Of a stretch of DNA of 64,000 bases, positions 1-9,576 are shown piece by piece. How positions within the stretch are numbered: position 1 is the first letter of the stretch; the number at the start of each line of letters is the position of its first letter. The notes beneath the pieces are model-generated. The model worked only from the letters and a program-made list of their open reading frames with translations, did no database searches and was not told where the DNA came from. This stretch comes from Bacteroidota bacterium. Its GTDB lineage: Bacteria; Bacteroidota; Ignavibacteria; UBA10030; UBA8401. The position numbers and the translations under genes were made by a program. Location of the stretch: NCBI GenBank assembly GCA_035506275.1, contig DATJPT010000002.1, positions 156,642-220,641 on the forward strand. The letters run 5' to 3'.

Positions 1-189
1 GATCACCCGAATGCGCGCATCGTTCATCCCCCGGACGACCGCATCTCCGCCGTCGGTAGAACCGTCGTTGACGACAACAACTTCAAATTCAGACATCGAC
101 TGGCTTTGAAGAGAACGGATCGCGCGTTCGACATCCTTTGCATTATTGTAAAGAGGAACGACGACCGATATGGCTGCCCTGGTGTTCAT
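1..189 (-). CDS. Glycosyltransferase family 2, N-terminal fragment
   Basis: Only the first 63 codons are inside the window; the gene runs off the left edge. The start of a GT-A fold is visible: a beta-strand followed by VVVPLYNN (about residues 9-16) and the nucleotide-sugar-binding NDGSTDGG (41-48). Family members move a sugar from a nucleotide-sugar donor to a lipid-linked or glycan acceptor at the cytoplasmic face of the membrane. The ATG overlaps the TGA stop of the preceding GT4 gene as ATGA (186-189), so the two are probably translationally coupled. Donor and acceptor cannot be told from this fragment. Confidence 0.85.
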   Translation of the reverse strand, partial: MNTRAAISVVVPLYNNAKDVERAIRSLQSQSMSEFEVVVVNDGSTDGGDAVVRGMNDARIRVI

Positions 190-1373
190 TGTCCGTTCTG
201 TGAAGAGACGCGGTACGCCGCCAGAAGCGATCTTTGGTATTGTTCCATAGAAAATTGCCGTTTGACTTTTTTCCGTCCGGCCGCTCCCATGTTGTCCGAC
301 AATTCTTCATCGCGCAGCAATTGAAGGATCGCGCGTTGAAGACGCTCCGTGTCGTTGTACGGAACCAGCAGCCCCGTTTCTTGATCATCGACGACATCCC
401 GAAGACCGCCAACATCGCTCGCCACGACCGGGATCTCCGCAGCCATAGCCTCGGCCGCCGTCAGACTGAATCCTTCAAACTGAGAGGGGACGACAACAAG
501 ATCGAAGATGCCATACAGAGAAAATATTTCTTTCTGTGTTTTTGTTCCTGTCCAAACAATATTCTTTTCGATTCCGAGTTCCTTGGCAAGCGCCGTTAAG
601 AGATCCCTCTCAGGCCCGTCCCCGGCGACCAGCAGCCGGACCGATGGATACGCGGTAAGGACCTGCGCCATCGTCCGAAAAAGGAATTCATGCCCCTTTT
701 CACTGCGAAGCCGTCCGACCACGCCGACTATTTTTTCACGCCCGACGCCCAGCTTTTTCTTCGCGGCGGTCTTATTGACGGACGAGCTTAAACGTCCGAT
801 CGCTTTTTCGTCGACTCCGTTAAAAATTGTGCAGTGCCGGCGTTCCGTTTTCACGCTCTCAGAAAATATGCCGGCCGAACCGAACCAGGAACGCTCGGTG
901 GCCGATGAGTTACAGATAAAAAGCGTACACATGCGGGCCGCCAATCGCACAAGAAGAGCCTCCTTCCTTCCCAGTCTATGCCGCGGGTAATGGATCGTTG
1001 CGAAAATTGTTTTTATGCCCGAGACTTTTGCCGCCAGGACCGGAATCAATCCCGGCGCAACATACTGAACATGGACGATCGAATCGGGATGAGCTTTGAA
1101 TACCTTTCTAAGGGCGCGGTAAAGGACAACAATTTCTCGGGCCGTCGATTTCCCGGTCGTGCGGTTCAAGCCCAGCAGATCAACCTCTGCCCCGGCGGAT
1201 TGGAATTCTGCCAGGATCGCAGGATCGGATTCATAGTAACAGCAGACCGAAACACGGTATCCTTCCCTGACAAGGATCCGGACCATCGAAAGCATCTGCA
1301 GTTCGGTCCCGCCGGAGAGGAGAACCGGCGTCGCCACAAGGACATGCTGTTGTTTTGAAGGTGAAACGGCCAA
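186..1373 (-). CDS. Glycosyltransferase family 4 (GT-B fold)
   Basis: The 395-residue protein has both halves of a GT-B retaining transferase. The N-terminal acceptor domain carries the Gly-rich loop GGTELQ (21-26). The C-terminal donor domain has GVVGRLRSEKGHE (217-229), GDGPER (251-256) and the E-x7-E pair E300/E308 in EGFSLTAAE, which binds the nucleotide-sugar. It follows the FkbM methyltransferase after 3 bases and overlaps the next gene by 4, inside a surface-polysaccharide operon. Likely role: adding one sugar to a lipid-linked repeat unit in the cytoplasm. The sugar is unknown. Confidence 0.9.
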   Translation of the reverse strand: MAVSPSKQQHVLVATPVLLSGGTELQMLSMVRILVREGYRVSVCCYYESDPAILAEFQSAGAEVDLLGLNRTTGKSTAREIVVLYRALRKVFKAHPDSIVHVQYVAPGLIPVLAAKVSGIKTIFATIHYPRHRLGRKEALLVRLAARMCTLFICNSSATERSWFGSAGIFSESVKTERRHCTIFNGVDEKAIGRLSSSVNKTAAKKKLGVGREKIVGVVGRLRSEKGHEFLFRTMAQVLTAYPSVRLLVAGDGPERDLLTALAKELGIEKNIVWTGTKTQKEIFSLYGIFDLVVVPSQFEGFSLTAAEAMAAEIPVVASDVGGLRDVVDDQETGLLVPYNDTERLQRAILQLLRDEELSDNMGAAGRKKVKRQFSMEQYQRSLLAAYRVSSQNGQ

Positions 1374-1376
1374 TGC

Positions 1377-2228
1377 TTATTCCACAATGAGTGATCGACA
1401 GGGTTCTGAAAAAACGGAGCCGGACGGCACCGCAACGCAATTCCAGGTTTCGTCGAACGATCCGTCCAGTTTCCCGTCCCCCCTAAGGCGGAAGACCGAG
1501 TAGGCGGTTCCCAGCTTTGCACGGACATCGTCGAGCGAAAAAAATTTTTTGCTCACCTGATTGTACTCAAAAATAATCAAAGGATGAGATCGTTCAATAT
1601 ACTCCTTTCCCCCTTCGAGCACGAGCGTCTCCGCCCCTTCAACATCGATCAGGATCACCGCGGGCTCTTTGTATTTCATCAGCTCCCTGTCGAGCGTCGT
1701 CGCGTCGACAATGTGCTCCTTCCGATCTCCTTTGTCCACGATGGAAGAAGCGAGGGGGGTCGCATCGGCGAACATCCGGACCGGAGCGCCGTCGGCATTC
1801 AATACTTTTTGAACGACCTCGACGTGGCGGTCGCCGTTCAGGGCGGCGCTCTCTCGGCATGCTCTGGCGCATTCGGCATTCGGCTCAACACCGATCAACC
1901 GGACGGCGTTCGGGTAGCGCGCCACGTCGACGATCATCTCCCCGATGTTGGCTCCGACATCGACGAACATCAATTGATCGGGAGTCGACTGAAATATGCG
2001 CTGCAGGAACAGATGAGTTTCAGGCTCGTTAAATTCTCCGTTCACGAGCCGGTTGTAGCAGGTCGCAACGGTATGGTTGAAAAAGAGCTTCCTTCCCGCC
2101 ACGTCCAGAACACGATCAGTGCGGATCCGGCGCAGGACAAAGCCCATTCCGCGCAGCGTCACGCCGAAACGGTCGCGGATGAAGCCGTATATTTTGACAT
2201 AGAATTTTGCGGCGGTAAACCAGAGCAT
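1377..2228 (-). CDS. FkbM family SAM-dependent methyltransferase
   Basis: The 283-residue protein shows the FkbM arrangement: SAM-binding motif I FVDVGANIGE (88-97), the acidic end of strand 2 in IGVEPN (112-117), and the post-II motif LIDVEGAE (193-200), which is diagnostic of the family. FkbM enzymes O-methylate hydroxyls, and in polysaccharide clusters they usually modify a sugar of the repeat or cap the chain. The gene sits between a GT9 and a GT4 gene with gaps of 30 and 3 bases, so it is surely in their operon. The position methylated is unknown. Confidence 0.9.
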   Translation of the reverse strand: MLWFTAAKFYVKIYGFIRDRFGVTLRGMGFVLRRIRTDRVLDVAGRKLFFNHTVATCYNRLVNGEFNEPETHLFLQRIFQSTPDQLMFVDVGANIGEMIVDVARYPNAVRLIGVEPNAECARACRESAALNGDRHVEVVQKVLNADGAPVRMFADATPLASSIVDKGDRKEHIVDATTLDRELMKYKEPAVILIDVEGAETLVLEGGKEYIERSHPLIIFEYNQVSKKFFSLDDVRAKLGTAYSVFRLRGDGKLDGSFDETWNCVAVPSGSVFSEPCRSLIVE

Positions 2229-2258
2229 TGTTCACTCGATCATAAAGAAAAGAAATAT

Positions 2259-3530
2259 CTAAATCCTGCGAGTTTTGTCAAGAACATTCATGACCGATCG
2301 CTGAACATCCCGAACGGTGATCGCGTCGAGGTTTCCGTCGGCATCGTTCATATCGTCGAAAGAATACGAGCGCTCATTAAAATTGAACAGGACCTCAGCG
2401 GCGTCGTTCAACGGAAACCAATGCGTCACACTGAACCTGGTCGGGAACACAGCCACGGTCGGCACATGAAGCAGCGCGGCAAGATGCATCGTCCCGGTGA
2501 AGGTGGTCACGCACAGCGAGGACTTCCTCAGTAACTCGATCAATTCCGGGATGGACGGAACGTCTGAGAACATCTTCGCCCGTCCATGTGAAGCAGACAC
2601 AACCTCCCTGCCAAGCGGCATCTCATTTTTCGAGACATTGAGGATCACCGTGTAACCGAGCTCCTCGGCGAGCCATCGGGAAATCTCGCCAAACCGGGAT
2701 GCGCTCCACCGGTTCACCGCATACTTCGCGCCGGGGTTGACAAGGGCGATTTTTTTGGGCGAGCGGAATTCTGCAGCCAATTTCTTTTCAATCGATGCTT
2801 TGGAATCAACATCGACAGGCAATGCGCCGTCGACCGCACCATGCGATATTCCGAAAGCCGACAGTATTTCAAAGGACCTGCGCGGCTCATTTTTGACGAA
2901 ATAGTGCTGGACCGGATTCAGCGCCCCTCTTCTTCCGATCGAGCTGAGCGAAAACCCGTAAACCCATTTCGCGCGAAGCTTGCGGGCGAAGATCATCTCG
3001 CGGAGCAAAAAGCCGGGAACCCCTCTGTTGCCGTACGGGGAAAAGTTTACAAAGAGGTCGCAGCGGATCCCGCGAAGCCGTTCATCGGAAAAATTCAGCG
3101 ACGCCCCCTTCCGCACCACGGGGTGATCGCCGATGTCGATGCGCTCGTCGATGTAGGGCAACGATCCCAAAAGCATCGCTATCGGGAATCCTTCGCTGTT
3201 GCTGACAACCGTCAGCCTCGCGCCGGGAAATCTATTCTTCAGGAAGGCAACAGCCGGAAGATGAACCGCCGTGTCTCCGAGCATTCCCTGTACGTAAACG
3301 ACGATCGCATGAACGTCGCCAGGATGCGGGATACCCGGCGAAAACCAAAAGAATCTGAACAAACGCAGAAACGCGTTGAAAAGGAGCGTAGAGACGATGA
3401 TATATGTCCGGAGAAAAAAGCTCTTCAGAGTAAACGTCGTGACGCTTTTCTCAATTTTGCGCACCTCATCAAGCGACGATGCTGCAAACACCTTGCGGAA
3501 CATTTCCTTCTTTAATGCACTTGAAGACAT
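2259..3530 (-). CDS. Glycosyltransferase family 9 (heptosyltransferase-like)
   Basis: At 423 residues it is longer than typical ADP-heptose:LPS heptosyltransferases (about 320-350) because of a roughly 70-residue N-terminal extension with a hydrophobic stretch (about 36-63) that may tie it to the membrane. The GT9 hallmarks follow: GMLGDTAVHLPA (82-93), VNPGAKYAVNRW (264-275), and the donor-site TFTGTMHLAALL (343-354), where the usual SDTGP is changed to TFTGT. Family members add heptose or other sugars to LPS core or related lipids. A true heptose donor is not proven because no heptose synthesis gene is present. Confidence 0.85.
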   Translation of the reverse strand: MSSSALKKEMFRKVFAASSLDEVRKIEKSVTTFTLKSFFLRTYIIVSTLLFNAFLRLFRFFWFSPGIPHPGDVHAIVVYVQGMLGDTAVHLPAVAFLKNRFPGARLTVVSNSEGFPIAMLLGSLPYIDERIDIGDHPVVRKGASLNFSDERLRGIRCDLFVNFSPYGNRGVPGFLLREMIFARKLRAKWVYGFSLSSIGRRGALNPVQHYFVKNEPRRSFEILSAFGISHGAVDGALPVDVDSKASIEKKLAAEFRSPKKIALVNPGAKYAVNRWSASRFGEISRWLAEELGYTVILNVSKNEMPLGREVVSASHGRAKMFSDVPSIPELIELLRKSSLCVTTFTGTMHLAALLHVPTVAVFPTRFSVTHWFPLNDAAEVLFNFNERSYSFDDMNDADGNLDAITVRDVQRSVMNVLDKTRRI

Positions 3531-3546
3531 CGTTGTCCGGCTGCGC

Positions 3547-4887
3547 TTAGTGGAGAGCTGTTTGGTAGATTTTCTGAATTTCCCGTGCGTACGCCGAAAA
3601 CGACTGTACGGCGGGGATCTGTTTTTTCATTGTTTCGATGATCTTGGGGGATTCAATGACCGCTTTGACGATCCTTAAGAGAGAGGCAGTGTCGTTTCTC
3701 TCAAAGATGAACCCGTTTTTCCCGTCCCTCACCAGCTCGGGCATGGCCCCGGCGCGGGCGACGATGGCCGGCTTCAGCGCACCGAACGCTTCATGAACGA
3801 CAAGACAGAATGCCTCGTGCGCCAGCGACGGAACGATCACCGCATCGATCTGCTCATACGCTTCATGGATCCGTTCGTGAGGAATGTACCCGTGATTCTT
3901 TACCGAAACCCGGGGATATTTTTCCATCACGGCGTGAAAGTATCTCTTCTCCTCCGGACTCCTCGCTTCGCCAAAAACATGAAATTCATATTTCGCGGCA
4001 TCGTCAAGGCCGGCCAGCGCCTGAAAAATAAGGTGCACCCCCTTGGCATATGCAATTTGTCCGATAAAACCGAATTTCACCGGCAGCTTCGTCTTGTCGC
4101 TGCGTGCCTTCCGTTTTGGAATGTTGACGCCGTGCGGAAGAACGTGTATGATGTTTTCGTCGACGCTGTTGCGCAGGAGAAGTTGTTTCATCGCTTGGGA
4201 AGGGACCACAACGTGCCGGGTCAGTTCCCATATTTTCTTCTGATGAAGAATTTGCCTGTCGACCAGCCACGGATACCGGATCACTCTCAACGCAAAAGGA
4301 ACATCGCGTGAATGTTCCGTCCGCTTCCCGAATGATTCGTACAGCCATGATGGAATCTTTCCGATGATCCCGCCGGTATACCACTCGGGCTGCCGCCGCA
4401 GGCTCGTGCACGGAATGCATACTCCCGGAGCCTCGGCGTATTGGCACTGCGATCCGTCCGGGCGGATCAAGTCCCCCGCCGGACATACAACGCCGGAATG
4501 GTGTACCGTGACCACGGAAGGGATCCCGAGTTCCTTTGCGACCTCCAACGCCGGCAGGGTCAGTCCGTTCACATGCACAAGCGCCGGTTGGAAATCACTC
4601 ATGACGGCGCGGACGAACGCGCGATGATGCTCGCTCGTCTCAGAATATTTTTCCAGCTCGGTCAACGCCTCTTCGTGCAGGCACAACGCATCAACGGGGA
4701 TGCCGTTGTGCACGGAATGTTCGACAGCGAACGGCCGCTGCTTCTGCTGCCGGACGCCTAATGTTGCGATGCGAACATCCCATCCTCTTTTTCGCAGTTC
4801 CGACGCCACTGAAGCGATATAGACCTCGCCGCCGCCGTACGCGTACGGGAAAAAACGGGAGGCCGTAAATAGTATCCTTTTCTTCAT
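3547..4887 (-). CDS. Glycosyltransferase family 4 with Cys4 cluster
   Basis: The 446-residue GT-B transferase has the acceptor-side loop GGGEVY (18-23) and donor-side E358-x7-E366 in HEAFCLVVHEAF. Between the two halves lies a cysteine cluster at C135, C148, C157 and C160, spaced like a small zinc site; a related cluster is seen in the GT4 at 14196-15410. The ATG overlaps the stop of the preceding GT9 gene (ATGA, 4884-4887). It probably adds one sugar of the surface glycan. The Cys insertion is known in a subset of GT4 enzymes, but its role there is unclear to me. Confidence 0.87.
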   Translation of the reverse strand: MKKRILFTASRFFPYAYGGGEVYIASVASELRKRGWDVRIATLGVRQQKQRPFAVEHSVHNGIPVDALCLHEEALTELEKYSETSEHHRAFVRAVMSDFQPALVHVNGLTLPALEVAKELGIPSVVTVHHSGVVCPAGDLIRPDGSQCQYAEAPGVCIPCTSLRRQPEWYTGGIIGKIPSWLYESFGKRTEHSRDVPFALRVIRYPWLVDRQILHQKKIWELTRHVVVPSQAMKQLLLRNSVDENIIHVLPHGVNIPKRKARSDKTKLPVKFGFIGQIAYAKGVHLIFQALAGLDDAAKYEFHVFGEARSPEEKRYFHAVMEKYPRVSVKNHGYIPHERIHEAYEQIDAVIVPSLAHEAFCLVVHEAFGALKPAIVARAGAMPELVRDGKNGFIFERNDTASLLRIVKAVIESPKIIETMKKQIPAVQSFSAYAREIQKIYQTALH

Positions 4888-5870
4888 TGGATGGTCAGCG
4901 TTTCAACTTCAAGCGGACGATTTCTTTTCTCGAGGAGACGTTCGAAAGCGCCGACGACATTCTGCACCGAGATCATCTGCATGCACTTTTTGTCGTAGTC
5001 GCACGTGTTCCACCGCCAGCAGGGAGAGCATTCCACGAAGCTGTCCAGATTTTCGTTGCAGATATATCCGGTCTGATGTGAATGTTCACGCCCGCCGTAA
5101 ATGATCACCGAGCGCACATCGACGGCGCGGGCGAGATGCTTGAGAAAGCCCGACGTGCCGATGAAGCATTCGGCGTTGGCAAGTACAGCCGCGGACTCCC
5201 TCACCGTGGTTTTGCCCCTCAAATCGACCACGTTGTCCAGGCCGATATCGGAGCTGCCGCCGAGAAGGACGATAGACTGCCCGGGGTATTTTTCTCTCAA
5301 AATGTTGACGACCTCCTGCATCCGTTCCGGGTACCATTTCTTATTGTTCATGAAGGTCTCATGCGTCGACTGTCCGACATTTTGGACGACGATGAACCGG
5401 TCGGCGATCTTTCCCCGTTTTTTTTCCTCATCCGTCAAAACGATGTACGGACGAAGCGCCACATCCCCCCGAACTCCTGCTTTGCGGCACAAGCGGGCGA
5501 TGATATGTTCGTCGGGGGGGATTTCAAGCTCGGCGGGGATAACCTCCACGGAATACGAAAGCTGAACCCGCTGCCGTTTCAGCAAGAACGCATAGCGAAG
5601 CTGCCAATCGTCAAAATTGAACGTGCGCTGGTAGTCCGGGTTGTTGAACAGCAGCGGCTCCGAATGCGACACCTGCCAGATCTTGAGCGAAGGGGTCCTC
5701 TTTTTTAACTCGTGTGCGACGGCGGTCAGCAGCAATTCATCGCCGATGCCCCCAAGAAATTGCAGCATGACATCGGGAAAACCATGGGTGAGGATATTTC
5801 GAGCCGCCTGCAATTCAATGGAGGCTGCATGACGAAGTTTGGAAGGGAAATTTCTTAACGTCAACGCCAT
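4884..5870 (-). CDS. Glycosyltransferase family 9 with Cys-rich C-terminus
   Basis: The 328-residue protein has the GT9 loop GGIGDELLLTAVAHELKK (40-57), a second Rossmann-like half with VLLGGSSDIG (201-210) and the donor-site-like FIGTSGFLKHLA (236-247). Near the C-terminus four cysteines (C281, C284, C290, C296) form a CxxC-x5-C-x5-C pattern that could hold a metal ion. It lies 18 bases after a methyltransferase gene and overlaps the next GT4 by 4 bases. Likely a surface-glycan transferase. The specific sugar is unknown, and the family match is weaker than for the other GT9. Confidence 0.8.
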   Translation of the reverse strand: MALTLRNFPSKLRHAASIELQAARNILTHGFPDVMLQFLGGIGDELLLTAVAHELKKRTPSLKIWQVSHSEPLLFNNPDYQRTFNFDDWQLRYAFLLKRQRVQLSYSVEVIPAELEIPPDEHIIARLCRKAGVRGDVALRPYIVLTDEEKKRGKIADRFIVVQNVGQSTHETFMNNKKWYPERMQEVVNILREKYPGQSIVLLGGSSDIGLDNVVDLRGKTTVRESAAVLANAECFIGTSGFLKHLARAVDVRSVIIYGGREHSHQTGYICNENLDSFVECSPCWRWNTCDYDKKCMQMISVQNVVGAFERLLEKRNRPLEVETLTIQ

Positions 5871-5888
5871 CAGTCAATGACACGCTTG

Positions 5889-6560
5889 TTACACGGCTCG
5901 TTGTGCACACACAAAAAAGCTGTAAAAATGGTCCGGCCCGTCGTCTCGGGCAACGGTCGATAACCCGCGTGCTTCAAGCGCCCGGGCGACGGTGTCCGGG
6001 TCGGGCACCCACTTGTGAACCTCAGCCATGAACGGGTTCGACTTGTGCCATAATTTGCACGATGGGTGCGGAAGGTAGAGAAAAATTATTCCGCCGGGAC
6101 GGATCTTCGAGACCCACACGTCAAGCGCCTTCTGCCACTCGTCGATATGCTCAAGGCAATGCGAGCTGAACACGTAATCCTGCGAGTTCGGCGCGATGTC
6201 CTCGATGACGTTGGCAATGCCCGGCCCGCGCTCGATATCGATCGGCGTGCTCCCCGGCAAGGGCCAGTAATTCGCCCCGACGTCGATCCCCTTCCCCTTG
6301 CAATACTTCAGCGCTACCCGCTGGATCGCAAGAGAATTCCCGCCGACCGTGATATAGTCGGGATAAAAATCCGCGCCGATCTTCCATCCCCCCGGAACGC
6401 GGACGTGGCCGGTCTCAAGAAGCATCCGATAGTGTCTGAACAACTCCGGGCTGTCCGGCATCTCCTCCAATAACACTGCCGGCGCTCCGAAAAGCCGCCT
6501 GCCGTACGGCTGCACCGGCTTGAGCGCCCATCGTATGATCTTCTTCAGCGTCTGATTCAT
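5889..6560 (-). CDS. Class I SAM-dependent methyltransferase
   Basis: The 223-residue protein is a Methyltransf_11/23-type enzyme: motif I GIDVGANYWPLPG (91-103), the conserved SSHCLEHIDEW (132-142) where H-x-x-EH typifies sugar- or lipid-directed enzymes of this kind, and IRPGGIIFLYLP (153-164). Motif I is followed by a short WPLPG insertion in place of the usual GxGxG spacing. It sits between the Wzt ATPase and a GT9 gene in the surface-glycan operon, so methylation of a glycan residue is a fair guess. The substrate is unknown. Confidence 0.82.
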   Translation of the reverse strand: MNQTLKKIIRWALKPVQPYGRRLFGAPAVLLEEMPDSPELFRHYRMLLETGHVRVPGGWKIGADFYPDYITVGGNSLAIQRVALKYCKGKGIDVGANYWPLPGSTPIDIERGPGIANVIEDIAPNSQDYVFSSHCLEHIDEWQKALDVWVSKIRPGGIIFLYLPHPSCKLWHKSNPFMAEVHKWVPDPDTVARALEARGLSTVARDDGPDHFYSFFVCAQRAV

Positions 6561-6618
6561 GATCGAATCTCCTCAATGCTCGTCCGCGGAAACCCACAAC
6601 AGCGCCAGGCCCCGTGAG

Positions 6619-7890
<1,272 letters not shown>

Positions 7891-7900
7891 ACGGGAATTC

Positions 7901-8722
7901 TTAGATGATATCGGCGAACTTTCTTTCCATCCGCAAAAAGTTCATCAAGCCGGTGACGAGCAGCGCAAGGGCGACGCACGCCGACAGGAGAACCAAATGC
8001 ACCGGCATCGTTCCGGTGTGGAGCATGGACCAGCGAAATCCTTCGATGACACAGACAATGGGGTTCAACCAGTACAACGTCTGGTACGACGACGGAATTT
8101 TGTCCGCAGCGTACCCGACCGGCGTGATCCAGAACATCACCTGGATAATATAGGGAAGAGCGTGGCCGATGTCCCGGTACTGAACAGAGATCGAGGAGAA
8201 CCAGAAACCGATGCCGAGTGAAGTGACGATCGTCAGGAGAACGAAGAACGGCAGGAAGAAGATCGCCGCCGTCGGAACAAACTGAAAGTAGACCATCAGC
8301 ACAAGAGCGAGAACGAACGCGATCGAGAAATCGACGAGTCCCGACAGGATCGCCGCGGCGGGAATGATGACCCGCGGAAAGTACACCTTGGAGATGAGGT
8401 TCGAGTTGGCGAGAAGGCTCTGGCTTGCTCCCGAAACCCCTTCGGAAAAAAAATTCCACGCAACAACGCCGCAGAAGGTGAAGAGAAGGTAGGGAACGCC
8501 CTGCACGGAAAAACCGACAAGTTTGTTGAAGAGGACCGTGAATACCACCATCCCCATCAGCGGGCGCACCAGCGCCCATGCGGCCCCGAGAAACGTCTGC
8601 TTATAGCGGATCTTGATGTCGCGCCAGACAAGAAAATAGAAGAGTTCCCGGAATTCCCATATCTCCCGAAACCGGAGCGCGGACAATCCCTGTGTCGGCT
8701 CGATGACGATCTCAAAAGGCAT
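7901..8722 (-). CDS. wzm: Polysaccharide ABC exporter permease (Wzm type)
   Basis: The 273-residue protein is an ABC-2 type permease with about six membrane segments. It starts with the amphipathic FRELFYFLVWRDIKIRYKQ (25-43), a signature of O-antigen and teichoic acid exporters, and has the conserved SVQYRDIGHALPYIIQ segment in the second half. It pairs with the downstream Wzt gene to export the lipid-linked polymer made by the surrounding glycosyltransferases. A 159-base gap separates it from the SLBB gene. Confidence 0.92.
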   Translation of the reverse strand: MPFEIVIEPTQGLSALRFREIWEFRELFYFLVWRDIKIRYKQTFLGAAWALVRPLMGMVVFTVLFNKLVGFSVQGVPYLLFTFCGVVAWNFFSEGVSGASQSLLANSNLISKVYFPRVIIPAAAILSGLVDFSIAFVLALVLMVYFQFVPTAAIFFLPFFVLLTIVTSLGIGFWFSSISVQYRDIGHALPYIIQVMFWITPVGYAADKIPSSYQTLYWLNPIVCVIEGFRWSMLHTGTMPVHLVLLSACVALALLVTGLMNFLRMERKFADII

Positions 8723-8881
8723 TCGGAAATTCCTCGCTGTTCATTTCGGTTCTTCCGCCGCTCAGTATGCTGTTGTTTTTTCAGGGTGCAGAGGATGGAT
8801 GAGCAATGGTATCCTCGCTGCGGCACGACGAACAAAAAAGCCGTCCTTCAGGCCGAACAGGCACCGGCCCGCAAACGCCGC

Positions 8882-9388
8882 TCATTTGTGCGTGACGGAA
8901 TAGATGCTGACGCCCAGCACCCCAAGGGTCGCGGTCGTGTTGAGAATGATCAGCACGTCCTGCCACGTCAGCGAATCGGGGATCCTCTTTACGACGATCA
9001 TATCGCCGGGGCTGAGAGGAACCGTCGGGGACTTTCCCTCGAGAATATCGCGCAGGTTGATCGTCACCAGCTGGCGGGTCTTTGTATCTTTTCTTCCCGT
9101 CGATCGGTACAAAAGCACTTCGTCCAGGTTTGAACGCTCCTTCGGTCCGCCGGCAAAGGAAATCAGCTGCACAATGTCGGTGTTCGTCGGAATCACGTAG
9201 ACCCCCTGCTGCGGAACTTCTCCCCACAAATTAACGGTCATCGTCACTTCATACGGCTTGGCGTAATAAAAATACCCCGGCCTGCTCTGGCTCGCCAGTT
9301 TCGAACTGTTAAGCTCCGTTTCCGTCGGGACCTGAGCGCACACCGGAATCGCCGCCATCAGAATGAATACCGCCAATACTCTTGTCAT
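8882..9388 (-). CDS. Secreted SLBB-domain protein, polysaccharide export
   Basis: The 168-residue protein has a cleavable signal peptide (1 to about 19, ending VCAQ), one SLBB/beta-grasp domain (about 50-130, with the GEVPQQGVY turn and SPGDMIVVKR end strand) and a C-terminal hydrophobic helix (about 142-163). SLBB domains form rings in outer-membrane polysaccharide channels. The Poly_export (OPX) domain of Wza is missing and the protein is less than half the length of Wza. It probably helps pass the glycan through the periplasm or outer membrane with the neighbouring kinase; a full OPX partner must lie outside this window. Confidence 0.8.
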   Translation of the reverse strand: MTRVLAVFILMAAIPVCAQVPTETELNSSKLASQSRPGYFYYAKPYEVTMTVNLWGEVPQQGVYVIPTNTDIVQLISFAGGPKERSNLDEVLLYRSTGRKDTKTRQLVTINLRDILEGKSPTVPLSPGDMIVVKRIPDSLTWQDVLIILNTTATLGVLGVSIYSVTHK

Positions 9389-9459
9389 AGAAGTCGTCTC
9401 AAAAATGATTGTTATTCAGGCTGATACATCTGAAAAAGGAGTCACGAACGGCGCCTCTG

Positions 9460-9500
9460 TCATGGATCCTTCACTCCGCTTCGCTCCGTTCAGAATGACG
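9460..9500. repeat. Dispersed REP-like intergenic element
   Basis: A short stretch in the 188-base gap between the autokinase and SLBB genes reads GGATCCTTCACTCCGC then TTCGCTCCGTTCAGAATGAC. I recognise this wording as a repeated intergenic element in many unrelated bacterial genomes. I saw only one copy in this window, so its repeat status here rests on recognition, not on counting. Confidence 0.5.
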
Positions 9501-9576
9501 CGAACTCCGTTGGATTGCTTTCACCCAGGTTGTGTGATTGGTTCGCGAGATACTTCCAGACAATCTCGAATGCCAA

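Noticed and set aside
8834..8880. T-run after a GC-rich stretch between the SLBB and Wzm genes as a terminator
   Set aside because: The only stems I can draw are three to four base pairs, too weak to call.
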